Below are positions 26,690 to 36,700 of a stretch of DNA of 64,000 bases, piece after piece. A program made the position numbers and the translations under genes. The first letter of the stretch is position 1. Every line of letters starts with the position of its first letter. Below the pieces are notes generated by a model, which worked only from the letters and a program-made list of their open reading frames with translations, made no database searches and was not told the origin of the DNA. The stretch is from contig NZ_QTPP01000028.1 of the NCBI RefSeq assembly GCF_003853415.1, positions 1-64,000 of the forward strand. Reading direction: 5' to 3'. This stretch comes from Burkholderia sp. Bp9142 (GTDB lineage Bacteria > Pseudomonadota > Gammaproteobacteria > Burkholderiales > Burkholderiaceae).

Positions 26690-28030
26690 ATGAATCCGCT
26701 TCACGCATTGCCGGCGTCCGCGTCGGCAACGGCCCGGCGCACCCGCGTGCGCTGGCTCGTGCTGACCGTGCTGTTCGCGGTCACGACGATCAACTACGCG
26801 GATCGCGCGGCGATCGCGATCGCGGGCCCGGCACTCGCCCGCGCGATGCACCTGAGCCACGTGCAGATGGGCTTCATCTTCTCGGCATTCGGCTGGTCGT
26901 ACGTCATCGCGCAACTGCCGGGCGGCTGGCTGCTCGACCGCTTCGGGTCGCGCATCGTCTATGCGTTCAGCATCTTCTTCTGGTCGCTGTTCACGCTGCT
27001 GCAGGGCGGCATCGGCTTCTTCGGCGGGGCGGCCGCATTCGCGCTGCTGTTCGCGCTGCGCTTCCTCGTCGGCGCGGCCGAGGCGCCGTCGTTCCCGGCC
27101 AACAGCCGGATCGTGTCCACCTGGTTCCCGGCCTCGGAGCGCGGCACCGCGTCGGCGATCTTCAATGCCGCGCAGTACGCGGCGACCGTCGTGTTCGCAC
27201 CGCTGATGGGCTGGCTCGTGCACGCGTTCGGCTGGCAGTCGGTGTTCGCGGTGATGGGCGTGCTCGGCTTCGCGTTCGTGCTGGTGTGGAACCGCACGAT
27301 GTACGACCCGAAGGCGCACCCGCGCATCAACCGCGCGGAGCTCGACTACCTCGCCGAAGGCGGTGCGCTCGTCAACATCGACCAGGCGACCGGCGCGCGC
27401 GACGGCGGCCCGTCGCTGCGTCACGTGAAGGCGCTGCTGAGGAACCGGATGCTCGTCGGCGTGTACGTCGCGCAGTACTGCATCAACGCGCTCACCTACT
27501 TCTTCATCACGTGGTTTCCCGTCTATCTCGTGCAGGCGCGCGGGATGTCGATCCTCAACGCGGGGCTCGTCGCGTCGATCCCCGCCGTGTGCGGGTTCCT
27601 CGGCGGGATTCTCGGCGGCATCGTGTCCGACGCGCTGCTCAAGCAGGGCCAATCGCTGTCGGTCGCGCGCAAGGTGCCGATCGTGATCGGCATGCTGCTG
27701 TCGATGTCGATGATCGTCTGCAACTACACCGATTCGCACGTGCTGGTCGTGCTGTTCATGGCGCTGTCGTTCTTCGGCAAGGGGCTCGGCGCGCTCGGCT
27801 GGGCCGTCAACGCCGACACCGCGCCGCGCCAGATCGCCGGCCTGAGCGGCGCGCTGCTCAACACCTGCGGCAACCTTTCCAGCATCACGACGCCGATCGC
27901 GATCGGCTATATCGTCGACCGCAGCGGCTCGTTCAACGGCGCGCTCGTCTACGTCGTCGCGCACGCGCTCGTTGCCGTGATCTGCTACCTGTTCGTCGTC
28001 GGCGAAATTCGCCGCGTCGAGCTGAACTGA
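26690..28030 (+). CDS. gudP: MFS transporter, glucarate/galactarate permease type
   Basis: A 446-aa inner membrane anion:cation symporter of the MFS family. The first helix leads into INYADRAAIAIAGPALAR and the motif PGGWLLDRFGSR, both characteristic of the GudP/GarP/ExuT (D-glucarate, galactarate, hexuronate) group. About twelve helices are visible. It is followed 62 bases later by glucarate dehydratase, which supports glucarate uptake. The symbol rests on that context and family resemblance; related permeases take up galactonate or phthalate. Start ATG 26690 follows GGAGGAGA. Confidence 0.82.
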   Translation: MNPLHALPASASATARRTRVRWLVLTVLFAVTTINYADRAAIAIAGPALARAMHLSHVQMGFIFSAFGWSYVIAQLPGGWLLDRFGSRIVYAFSIFFWSLFTLLQGGIGFFGGAAAFALLFALRFLVGAAEAPSFPANSRIVSTWFPASERGTASAIFNAAQYAATVVFAPLMGWLVHAFGWQSVFAVMGVLGFAFVLVWNRTMYDPKAHPRINRAELDYLAEGGALVNIDQATGARDGGPSLRHVKALLRNRMLVGVYVAQYCINALTYFFITWFPVYLVQARGMSILNAGLVASIPAVCGFLGGILGGIVSDALLKQGQSLSVARKVPIVIGMLLSMSMIVCNYTDSHVLVVLFMALSFFGKGLGALGWAVNADTAPRQIAGLSGALLNTCGNLSSITTPIAIGYIVDRSGSFNGALVYVVAHALVAVICYLFVVGEIRRVELN

Positions 28031-28092
28031 ACGGCGCGGGCCGCGCCGGCGCGTCCGGCAGCCCGTGCATCAACGGAACCAGGAGCGAACCG

Positions 28093-29493
28093 ATGTCCGA
28101 ATCCCGCCGTGCCGGCACCCCGCGCGTCACGCGCATGCAGGTGATCCCCGTCGCCGGCCGCGACAGCATGCTGCTGAACCTGTGCGGCGCGCACGCGCCG
28201 TATTTCACGCGCAACCTCGTGATCCTCAAGGACAGCAGCGGCCACACGGGCGTCGGCGAAGTGCCCGGCGGCGAAGGCATCCGCCATGCGCTCGAGCGGA
28301 TGACCGATCTCGTGACCGGCCAGTCGATCGGCCGTTACCAGGCGACGCTCAACACGGTGCGCGCGGCGCTGTCCGGCAGCGATGCGGGTGCCGGGCGCAC
28401 GATCCGGCACGAGGTGACGTCGGCCGGCGAGGCGGCCGTGCTGCGCCAGCCGCACGAGATCAACCTGCGGCTCGACAACGTGATCACCGCGATCGAGGCC
28501 GCGCTGCTCGACCTGCTCGGCCAGCATCTCGACGTGCCGGTGGCGGCCCTGCTCGGCGAAGGCCAGCAGCGCGACGCGGTGCCGATGCTCGCTTATCTCT
28601 TCTATATCGGCGACCGGCGCCGCACCGACCTGCCGTATCGCGACGAAGCGCAGGCGCGGGACCCGTGGTTCCGTCTGCGCAACGAAGCCGCGCTCACGCC
28701 GGCCGCGATCGCGCAGCAGGCCGAGGCCGCGGTCGAGCGCTACGGCTTCGTCGATTTCAAGCTGAAGGGCGGCGTGATGGCCGGCGCGGACGAGATGGAA
28801 GCGATCGCGGCGATCAAGGCGCGCTTTCCCGACGCGCGCGCGACGCTCGACCCGAACGGCGCGTGGTCGCTCGACGAAGCGGTCGCGCTGTGCCGCGGGC
28901 AAGGCCATCTGCTCGCGTATGCGGAGGACCCGTGCGGGCCGGAGGCCGGCTACTCCGGCCGCGAGGTGATGGCCGAGTTCCGGCGGGCGACCGGCATCCC
29001 GACCGCGACCAACATGATCGCGACCGACTGGCGTCAGATGGATCACGCGGTGCGGCTGCAGGCGGTCGACATCCCGCTCGCCGATCCGCACTTCTGGACG
29101 ATGCAGGGCTCGGTGCGGCTCGCGCAGCTGTGCCGCGACTGGGGACTCACGTGGGGTTCGCACTCGAACAACCACTTCGACGTGTCGCTCGCGATGTTCA
29201 CGCACGCGGCCGCCGCGGCGCCCGGCACGATCACCGCGATCGACACGCACTGGATCTGGCAGGAAGGCGACGCGCGGCTCACGCGCGAACCGCTCGAGAT
29301 CGTCGGCGGCCGGGTGGCCGTGCCCGAGCGGCCGGGGCTCGGGATCGAGCTCGACATGGCGCAGGTCGAGGCCGCGCATGCGCTGTATCGGGAAGTCGGC
29401 GGCACGGCGCGCGACGATGCGATGGCGATGCGTTATCTGGTGCCCGGCTGGACGTACGATCCGAAGCGGCCGAGTTTCGGGCGTCGCCAATAG
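28093..29493 (+). CDS. gudD: Glucarate dehydratase
   Basis: A 466-aa enolase-superfamily enzyme converting D-glucarate to 5-keto-4-deoxyglucarate. The N-terminus LLNLCGAHAPYFTRNLVIL is the capping-domain signature of glucarate dehydratases. The barrel carries the KxK-type KLKGG near residue 223, metal ligands in DPNGAW (Asp about 254) and EDPCG (Glu about 278), and the catalytic His in GSHSNNHFD (about 357). Length exceeds E. coli GudD (446 aa) by a short N-terminal tail. It is cotranscribed with the permease upstream. The next pathway enzymes (aldolase or KdgD-type dehydratase) are not in this window. Confidence 0.92.
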   Translation: MSESRRAGTPRVTRMQVIPVAGRDSMLLNLCGAHAPYFTRNLVILKDSSGHTGVGEVPGGEGIRHALERMTDLVTGQSIGRYQATLNTVRAALSGSDAGAGRTIRHEVTSAGEAAVLRQPHEINLRLDNVITAIEAALLDLLGQHLDVPVAALLGEGQQRDAVPMLAYLFYIGDRRRTDLPYRDEAQARDPWFRLRNEAALTPAAIAQQAEAAVERYGFVDFKLKGGVMAGADEMEAIAAIKARFPDARATLDPNGAWSLDEAVALCRGQGHLLAYAEDPCGPEAGYSGREVMAEFRRATGIPTATNMIATDWRQMDHAVRLQAVDIPLADPHFWTMQGSVRLAQLCRDWGLTWGSHSNNHFDVSLAMFTHAAAAAPGTITAIDTHWIWQEGDARLTREPLEIVGGRVAVPERPGLGIELDMAQVEAAHALYREVGGTARDDAMAMRYLVPGWTYDPKRPSFGRRQ

Positions 29494-29539
29494 GCTCGCC
29501 TTCGCGTCGCGGCGGCCGTCGCCCGTACGACGGGCCGCG

Positions 29540-30522
29540 CTATCGGCTACGCGCCCCCGGCAGCGCGGCCGCGCTCCGTGCGACGCTGCACGCGATCCGG
29601 TCCGCATGCGCGAGCGCCGGATCGAGCCCCGGGTCGTAGATCGTGAAGTCGATCCCCGCAACGCGGCCGGATGCGACGAGCGGCCCGAGCAACGCATCGA
29701 GCCCGTCGAAGTCCAGCCCCGGCGAGCCGGGCGAATCCACGGCCGGAAGCTGCGACTGATCGAGCACGTCGAGATCGACGTGCAACCACACCCGCCGAAG
29801 CGCGCGCATGCGCAGCCAGTCGACGAGTTCGCGAGCAACGGCGGCAGGCCCGCGCGCCAGCAACTGCTGGATCGTCGTGCGCGTGATCGCGGTCCGGACG
29901 ATATCGCCGTAGGCGGCCTCGAACGCGGCGGATTCGGCGTCGCGCTCGCCGACCTGGCATGCGTCGCGATCGTCGACCAGCGGGCCGTCCAGATCCGGCC
30001 AGCACGTCAGCAGCGGCTCTCCTCGGCCGGTCGCCAGCGCGAGGTCCATCCCCGCCGCGGAGCCGAGCCGCGTCGACGTGTCGTAGTTGCCCGGATGGAA
30101 GAAGTCGCTACATGGACAAGCCCGCTGCCGCCTGCGTGCCGGTTTCCCAGCAGGCATCCGAGCAGGATGCTGCAGTCGCCGCCGAGCACGATCGGAAAGG
30201 CGTGCCGGTCGAGCGCGCCGGCGACGTGCGCGGCAAGTTCGAGCGAGAACGCGCGGATCGACTCGCCGTTACGGATGCGGGTGCCGGGTTGCGGCTCGAA
30301 CGCATAGGCGGGATGCTGGAGCCACGAAACGCGCGCGCTCAGACGTGCGGCGAGCCCGGTAGCGAGCAGCGCGTCCGGGCCGCGCCACGTGTCGGGCTCT
30401 CGTCCGGCGCCGTTCGGCTTGAGGCCGAGGCTGCTCGGCGCGGCGATGAGTTCGATCGGTCGAGCGACACCGGTTGACGAACGTTCAGCCTGCAGGTCGG
30501 ACGAAGCGGTCGGCACCGTCAT
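29540..30522 (-). pseudogene. Arginase/ureohydrolase-family gene disrupted by a frameshift
   Basis: Two overlapping open frames together encode one arginase-family (manganese ureohydrolase) protein of about 330 aa. The first frame, from ATG 30522 with a GAGGAG site upstream, gives the N-terminus and the GGDCSILLG motif, then goes out of frame after GLVHV. The second frame resumes at DFFHPGNYDTS and continues to the stop at 29540, including the HVDLDVLD metal motif. At the junction (30108/30109) GTA is followed directly by GCGAC where the family has an Asp-x-His-x-Asp metal motif. The pattern fits loss of about ten bases encoding the Asp-Gly-His part. As written, the protein cannot bind its metals. 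A sequencing error is less likely than a single indel but not excluded. It is divergent from the CGNR regulator. Confidence 0.75.
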
Positions 30523-30601
30523 GACTTCTCCTCGCGCAATTGTGGTCATCATGCGTGATAACCTGTCAAAAGGTCATCAAAGGTTAGCATCGATTTAACC
30601 C

Positions 30602-31285
30602 ATGTCAACGATTTCACCGGTTATGGAAGCGCACACGTTCGAGGCTCGCGATTTCATCGGCGGTCACTTCGTTCTCGACTTCGTCAACACGATGACCGGC
30701 CGTGACGAGACGCCGCGCGACTGGCTGCCCGATTATTCCGCGTATCTCGCGTGGCTGGCGTCGTCGGGCTTGCTGCCGGCGCTCGACCTGAAGCCGCTCG
30801 CGGCCCGCGCGGCCGAAGCGCCCGCGGCGGCCGACCGTGCGCTGCGCGATGCCAGGCGCTTGCGTGAAGCGTTGTTCGGCATTTTCGATGCGCTGGCGCA
30901 CCGCGCATCGCCGGGCACGGCGGATCTCACCACGCTGGAGCACGTGTGGCGGCGCGCGGTGAGCGGGCAGCGCCTCGTCGCGACGGCGGCCGGACGAGTG
31001 GAATTCCACGACGCGCCGGATACGCGCGGCGGCACGGACCTGCACCTGCCCACCGATCGGATTGCGCTCGACGCGGTGAAGCTGCTCCAAGCGATACCGG
31101 ATGGTCGGCTCCGGATGTGCGCGGGGCCGAATTGCGCGTGGCTGTTCATCGACAGCTCGAAGACGGGGCGCCGCAAGTGGTGCGACATGGCAACCTGCGG
31201 AAACGTCGCGAAGGCACGACGGCATTACCACGCGACAAGGCACGGGGCGGCCGGGCCGGCACACGATCGCGACGCGGCCGAATAG
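30602..31285 (+). CDS. ABATE / CGNR zinc-finger transcriptional regulator
   Basis: A 227-aa putative regulator. The N-terminal ABATE-type domain is recognisable by FIGGHFVLDFVNTM near residue 18-31. The C-terminal CGNR zinc finger has ligands in CAGPNCAWLF (about 173-182) and CDMATCGNVAKARRHY (about 195-210), with the DSSKTGRRKWC linker. The eponymous CGNR motif reads CGNV here, an unusual substitution. These stress-linked proteins are thought to bind DNA, and this one is divergent from the arginase-family pseudogene across 79 bases, so it may once have controlled it. A second ATG (30623) is possible; 30602 is the longer choice. Confidence 0.85.
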   Translation: MSTISPVMEAHTFEARDFIGGHFVLDFVNTMTGRDETPRDWLPDYSAYLAWLASSGLLPALDLKPLAARAAEAPAAADRALRDARRLREALFGIFDALAHRASPGTADLTTLEHVWRRAVSGQRLVATAAGRVEFHDAPDTRGGTDLHLPTDRIALDAVKLLQAIPDGRLRMCAGPNCAWLFIDSSKTGRRKWCDMATCGNVAKARRHYHATRHGAAGPAHDRDAAE

Positions 31286-31351
31286 GAACGGGTCGCGTCG
31301 AAAGCAAGGTATGAGGCGCCTGCGTTGTGCGCGGCATGCTGGAAAACAAAA

Positions 31352-31378
31352 AGGGCCCGGTCTTGCGACCGAGCCCTT
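31352..31378. terminator. Bidirectional hairpin at the edge of the core region
   Basis: AGGGCCCGGTC / GACCGAGCCCT stem with one mismatch and a 4-base loop, preceded by an A-rich run. It is the last core-like element before base composition drops. Confidence 0.7.
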
Positions 31379-31816
31379 CGGATTCCGTTGGGCGGAGGTC
31401 CATCAAGCTGATGACTTAACCACCTGTAATTTATAGGTATATTAGGCCATATCTACGGCTGTTACCCCCATCGTTACCCCAATCAAACTATCGCTGATAA
31501 AGGCCGGATCACTAGCTTGAGCAGCCCACTTACTGAGATTGTAGTTGCCCGATAGGGCGAAGGCCCTCCCCTGAAATGCGTTCTCGACGGATGGCATTTG
31601 GCGATTCGACATACATCTCCCGGCCATGCTACCGTCTATCGTCGACATCTCATCGCGAGGTGACTTATCGGGCCGGATCATCAACGGCCGTCGGAATAGG
31701 CGCGATATGCCCCCTAATTCAAAATGGCCGAATACTTTGGAAAACGCAACACCCTATTCGGCAATGACCCACCGTCGTTTAACGAGAAATAATAGTTACT
31801 GTTTGTCTTTCACAGA
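31379..31816. other. Left edge of the genomic island, mostly non-coding
   Basis: About 440 bases of lower GC than the core to the left. A possible short minus-strand gene remnant is listed separately. The remainder shows no recognisable gene; AT-rich sequence at 31770-31815 is probably the vsr promoter. I could not find a convincing direct repeat of the tRNA-Ala 3' end here that would mark an attachment site. Confidence 0.5.
31442..31684 (-). CDS. Hypothetical 80-aa open frame near the island's left end
   Basis: A small minus-strand frame whose C-terminal half (FALSGNYNLSKWAAQASDPA, then SLIGVTMGVTAVDMA) reads like real protein, whereas the N-terminal part is irregular. I do not recognise it. 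It lies between the core terminator and vsr, facing outwards, and could be the truncated end of an island gene cut off at the boundary. No good ribosome binding site is visible. Confidence 0.3.
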   Translation of the reverse strand: MMIRPDKSPRDEMSTIDGSMAGRCMSNRQMPSVENAFQGRAFALSGNYNLSKWAAQASDPAFISDSLIGVTMGVTAVDMA

Positions 31817-32245
31817 ATGACAGACAAAATCTCGCAGATACTCCGATCAAAGATAATGCGCTCTATTAAGAGCTCCGGCACGAGACCGGAGCTACTTGTA
31901 CGCAGCCTCGTCTTTTCGCTTGGGTATAGGTACCGGCTTACGCGCCCTAAACTTCCGGGACGACCTGACCTCATCTTCCCTGGGAGAAAAAAGGTAATAT
32001 TCGTCCACGGATGCTTCTGGCACGGACACTTCTGGTCGGTCAAGGAATGTCACCTCGCCCGCGAGCCCGCCGGTGAATACTGGAAAACAAAGCTCGTACG
32101 CAATGTGACGCGCGATCTATCCGTCGTTGAGGAACTTCATGCGATCGGCTGGGACGTCCTGATCATTTGGGAATGCCAGCTTGCAAATTTGTCCACTGTT
32201 CGTGAGAACATCGTCGCCTTTCTGGGGCCCTCCCGCACCCGTTGA
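31817..32245 (+). CDS. vsr: Very short patch repair endonuclease
   Basis: A 142-aa Vsr nuclease, which nicks 5' to the T of T:G mismatches arising from deaminated 5-methylcytosine. Residues align almost without gaps to E. coli Vsr: Glu25, catalytic Asp51 (GRPDLIF), His64, the intercalating Phe67-Trp68 and His69 (VHGCFWHGH), and the terminal IIWECQ. Structural-zinc ligands Cys66 and His71 are kept, but the Cys expected two residues later is Trp73, with Cys78 perhaps replacing it. Its stop overlaps the TTG start of the methyltransferase (TTGA), so the two are cotranslated. Low GC relative to the chromosome marks it as acquired. Confidence 0.93.
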   Translation: MTDKISQILRSKIMRSIKSSGTRPELLVRSLVFSLGYRYRLTRPKLPGRPDLIFPGRKKVIFVHGCFWHGHFWSVKECHLAREPAGEYWKTKLVRNVTRDLSVVEELHAIGWDVLIIWECQLANLSTVRENIVAFLGPSRTR

Positions 32246-33654
32246 CTCTGGCCACTAACGAGCGTCACGGCGGCCTGGCCATCAACGGCGAAGCATGGCA
32301 GAATCTCGTCGGTCAAACGGACCTCACATCTGCCGTGAAAAGAAACAAACCCTTTCGCTTTCTCGATGTATTCGCCGGGTGCGGCGGGCTCTCACTCGGG
32401 CTCGCTAACGCTGGCTGGCGCGGAATCTTTGCTGTCGAAAAAAACCCACAGGCCTTCTCCACCCTCGAGCACAACCTTGTCGGCGGGAAAAAGTCACATT
32501 TCGACTGGCCGCGATGGCTGCCAAAGCAAGCGATGGCAATTGAGGAGCTGTTGTCAACCTACGCCGAGCAAGTTCATCGCTTGCAAGGCAGCGTCGACCT
32601 CATTGTCGGCGGCCCCCCATGTCAGGGCTTCTCGACCGCTGGGAGGAGGAACCCGAAGGATCCGCGCAACAAACTCACCGAGCAATATTTAGCTTTGGTC
32701 GGGCTAGTTAAGCCAAAATTCCTCGTTATCGAAAATGTGTCTGGATTCGATATAAGCTTCGTTGATTCCACCAAAAAAAAGCGAAAACCTAACGACGAGT
32801 CGTATGCGGCATATGTTGCGAGGCGACTGGAACAGCTCGGCTATCGCGTCTCAAAAGGGCTTGTGAACTGTGCGACATTTGGAGTTCCGCAAAACCGATT
32901 TCGTTTCTTAATGATTTGCGAGTTATCGACGCTTGCACGCCGCCCGGTCGACCTCGTTGAATCGCTAACAAAATATTCCTCCACGTTTCGGGAACTTAAA
33001 CGACTGCCTGTCGACCGATTTGTAGGAACCGCGGAAGCGATCTCGGATTTGGCGGTTGAGGGCAAAGAATTAGTGCCGCATACCGATACTAGTAAGCCCG
33101 GCTTCTTTGAAGCTGTGTATGAACCGCCTGCGAAGCCGTCTCCCTATCAGGCACTCATGCGCAAAGGCATGGGCAACCTCGCACCAAACAGCAGGCGCCT
33201 ACCGAACCACAAGCCCGATACGATCGCCGCCTTCCAGCTCTTTCAGCGCACATGCCGACCCGGAAAGAAGGTTTCGGACACGGAACGCGAAGCTCTTGGA
33301 ATGACCAAGCATAGCCGGACAATGCTGCACCCCTCGCTTCCGTCTCCGACAGTCACAACCCTTCCCGACGACATATTGCACTACGTCGAACCGAGAATTC
33401 TGACAGTCCGCGAAAGCGCCCGCCTTCAGTCGTTCCCTGATTGGTTTGAGTTCCAGGGGAAATATACAACCGGAGGCCACAGGCGCAAGTTAGAGACGCC
33501 TCGCTATTCCCAGGTAGGAAATGCAGTCCCCCCTTTACTCGCCGAGGCACTTGGGCGAGTTCTGAAAGAGCGGAATAGGCTACTCGGCAAACGGCGGTCC
33601 AAGGCCCGAGTGAAGCGGGTGCAGCGTCGCACTGCCGTCGCGCCGGCATGTTAA
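32242..33654 (+). CDS. DNA (cytosine-5)-methyltransferase
   Basis: A 470-aa C5-cytosine methyltransferase with all main motifs in order: I (FLDVFAGCGGLSLGL, about 40-54), IV with catalytic Cys127 (GGPPCQGFSTAG), VI (ENVSG), VIII (QNRFRFLMI), IX (RESARLQSFPDWF) and X (QVGNAVPPLLAEALG). The target-recognition region between VIII and IX determines the site, which I cannot read. TTG start at 32242 overlaps the vsr stop by four bases. No restriction enzyme of ordinary type II form is adjacent; the convergent three-gene operon next door is the likely partner, or the enzyme is solitary. Codon use is that of the island. Confidence 0.93.
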   Translation: MTLATNERHGGLAINGEAWQNLVGQTDLTSAVKRNKPFRFLDVFAGCGGLSLGLANAGWRGIFAVEKNPQAFSTLEHNLVGGKKSHFDWPRWLPKQAMAIEELLSTYAEQVHRLQGSVDLIVGGPPCQGFSTAGRRNPKDPRNKLTEQYLALVGLVKPKFLVIENVSGFDISFVDSTKKKRKPNDESYAAYVARRLEQLGYRVSKGLVNCATFGVPQNRFRFLMICELSTLARRPVDLVESLTKYSSTFRELKRLPVDRFVGTAEAISDLAVEGKELVPHTDTSKPGFFEAVYEPPAKPSPYQALMRKGMGNLAPNSRRLPNHKPDTIAAFQLFQRTCRPGKKVSDTEREALGMTKHSRTMLHPSLPSPTVTTLPDDILHYVEPRILTVRESARLQSFPDWFEFQGKYTTGGHRRKLETPRYSQVGNAVPPLLAEALGRVLKERNRLLGKRRSKARVKRVQRRTAVAPAC

Positions 33655-33773
33655 GTCACAGCGACAAGCGAGTTCTAATAAATGTAGATTTCCGCAGTCG
33701 CGCCACCCAAGGAATTTGGGCGGCGCGATGACGGATCCGCGGACCGGCGACAGCCTTGCCCACTCCCTTTAAA

Positions 33774-36700
33774 TCATCCTTCCAATGCGCGCAATCCTGC
33801 GCCTGTTTCCTCCACTACCCCCATTTCCATCAGGGCTGAAACGAGGTATTCCAGATTTAACCGATCCGCATTTACGCCTGGCACCGCCAAATCTTGACGC
33901 TTTATCACACCTGCCTTAGTAATAGCATCAAGAACCAACATCATCGGATACCCGATCGTCCTTATTATCACCGGCTCATACTGCGAATTTGTCAGAATTG
34001 CCTGAAACATTGATAAGCGCTCAACTTGCTCTTCAGGCAACGAGCCACCCACAAGCTTTTCGATGTCTCGAACACGCCCTTTATCTGCACCGTTTCCGTG
34101 CAAAAACTTCGTATTGAGTGACGCCGATATATCTGCAGGAAAATCTGTCGGATATTGTGAAGACAGAACCACTCCTACGCCATACGCGCGGCATTCACGG
34201 ACAAATTGCAGTACAAATTCAGAATCCAAGACACGGTGCGCCTCGTCAAAAACAAAAAATTGACGGAGTGTGCCAGAGTGTTCGCGCGCATTATAGAATC
34301 GGTGTGCTGACATAACAAGAATCTTCGCCACCGCGTTTTTAATGCGATCACTCTGAATTTTACTTAAATCTACCACATAGGAATCGTCAAGCATTGCATC
34401 GAATCGTCTGAGTCTCGATTCCACCGGAAAAATACCCAGATCGAAGAGCGGGTCCAGGCGATTATATGCATTTTGATTCAGAGACTCCAATTTATCGCCA
34501 ACCTCGTTGAAATCCGGAAAATCCAATCCAGGAGTTACGCTCACCGCCCCTCGCGAGGGAATGCCTCGGCCCTCAAAGGACTCTCGTATCGCGTTTTTAA
34601 CTGCAACCTCTTGCTGATCGCCGAGATTGAAAGTGCCCCGGAGTATATCCACCAGCCCATTTATGTGCTCAGACACCGGCAAATACTCAGATTCCGAATT
34701 CGGGCGCTTGAGCGGCACCGGGATCAGTGGATTAAACGGAAGCCCATCAAAAGACACGTATTGGGCGTGCAACTTCGCTGTTTCCAGAAAATGCTGGTCA
34801 CTTGCGAAATCGTTCTTAAAATCCAACAAGAGCACATTTCTGCCTTGTTCTCGCAAGCGACAAACAAGCGTCTTAATTAGTTGAGTTTTCCCTTTCCCAG
34901 ACGAGCCCGTAACCATTACATTGTAGTTGTCTAACGGCCGCTCTGAATTCTGGGGAGCATAAAAATAGCCGCTCGCACCAGCAGTCCCAAGAAGAATTGG
35001 TTTCAATGCACCAACTGACGTACTCAATCGACCTATGTTCGCATTATCCGCGGAGCCGCTCCCGGTTGAAACGGCCGAGTCGATTTGCGTGGCAGAAGCT
35101 GCTTCCACCATTGAACCTTGCCCCCCAGAGCATTCCTGAGAATGAGGTGGTTCCGTACGGTCGCCAGCCCCGTCGTCAGTCGCGCCGTACTGGCCCGCGT
35201 CCTCGCTAGCAAACGGACTGACGGAATTTGCTGCACGGAAAAGCGCGGAAAAGTTTTTTGATAGTTTATCCCGGACTTCCAGCAGAGCCGAGCTTTCAGA
35301 GATGCCCGGCCAGTGCCCCGGCGCGAGACTGATTGAGAGACCTTGACCGAGGGCATAGGAAGCTTCACTCGCCATACAGTCAGTAACGACAACAATACTA
35401 CCCGCCACGGGTGGTACTAACTTAATTCGGCCATTGAGGACGAGTTGTAGAATCTTAGCCTCGAGAGTTGCCTGTTCCGCTTTGCTGCCATCCACAAGTT
35501 CCTTCGAGAGACGCAATCCGAACGTTAACAATGCCAAAAATGCGAGTCTTTCTGGAATCCCATCTGGGGTTAGTGCCGCATCGATCAAAATATTCAATCG
35601 CCGCAGTGTGGCGTCGGCTTGTTGCCGTGCAACCTCGAACTGATCCTTGGTAAAGCCGTTGCTCGTGTACTTACATTCAATGGCACTAAAAGACAGGCCT
35701 AGCATGTCGCCTTCTAGCACCGCCAATTGAACTGCCACTAAATCGGCACGCTGTCGAGGACCGAAATCGGCGCCATCAAATGACCCATCAAGAATTTCCT
35801 GGAACGAGTCTACGGGCAAGAGGAAACCTCTAAGTGGGCCGTCGTTTTTGAGCGGCGAAAGCGCCCCTCCCGAAGGGAAAAAGAGACGAACGGCGGCAAC
35901 GACGCCAATAACGCCCAGTGCCCGACTTCCCGATCGCAGACTCTCACCACCTAACGCCATGCCCACACGCCCCAGCTCGGCGAGAACATCGGGCGCCAAA
36001 GGGTTACCTTGCAGCACCGGGCTTTTATTCAGTTCATGCGACACACTATTAGGAATGTGCGATAGCACGAAATAGCTGTTGAGCGCTCCCGTGAGACTCA
36101 TTCTGTAGTCCCACAGAGCGGCATTACTGCCATTACGTGCCGCGGTCGTGACATATTTTACGAAGACCGCCGGGTCAACGTGGTTGCCCGGAATGACGGT
36201 CCAAAGGTGATCTAAGGACCCGGGGAGATCTGCTTCCCAACTTACCACGCGCTCCTCGCGCGGGAGATCGCCCAAAATCCGACAAGCTTGGGCAAAGCGT
36301 TCACCCAGAGTAGCTCCGCTCGCTATAGACCGGTCTCTCTCGAAAGCCCGCGATTGAAGGCTTCCACTGGCAGAGACGCCAACCTCTTTGACCGGCGCGC
36401 AGAACGCCGCAAGGAGGCCGCTGCCTCGCGGCATCGTGGCATCGCCTCCAGTGTCGCGAGCAGTTGTAGCTTTACCGGGAGAGATAAGGTGGACGTCATT
36501 GAATCGCCCTTCCGAGACAAGCTCTTCGGCGCCTTCGTAAACACATATGGGAGGGTCTCTCCATTCTTGCGTCTCGAGCGTGCTGGCGTCAGGGACTAAG
36601 ATGTGAATTCCGCCCGGAATCTGCCGACCAATTTCGCTTGGCTCGTCTCCGTCGTAAAGAATGCCTTGCGCGGATTCGACCAGTCTGGAGGGCTCGTAAG

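Noticed and set aside
31381..31410. GTTGGGCGGAGG near the left edge as a copy of the tRNA-Ala 3' end
   Set aside because: Only GCGGAGG plus a few scattered bases agree with the tRNA sequence, within reach of chance.
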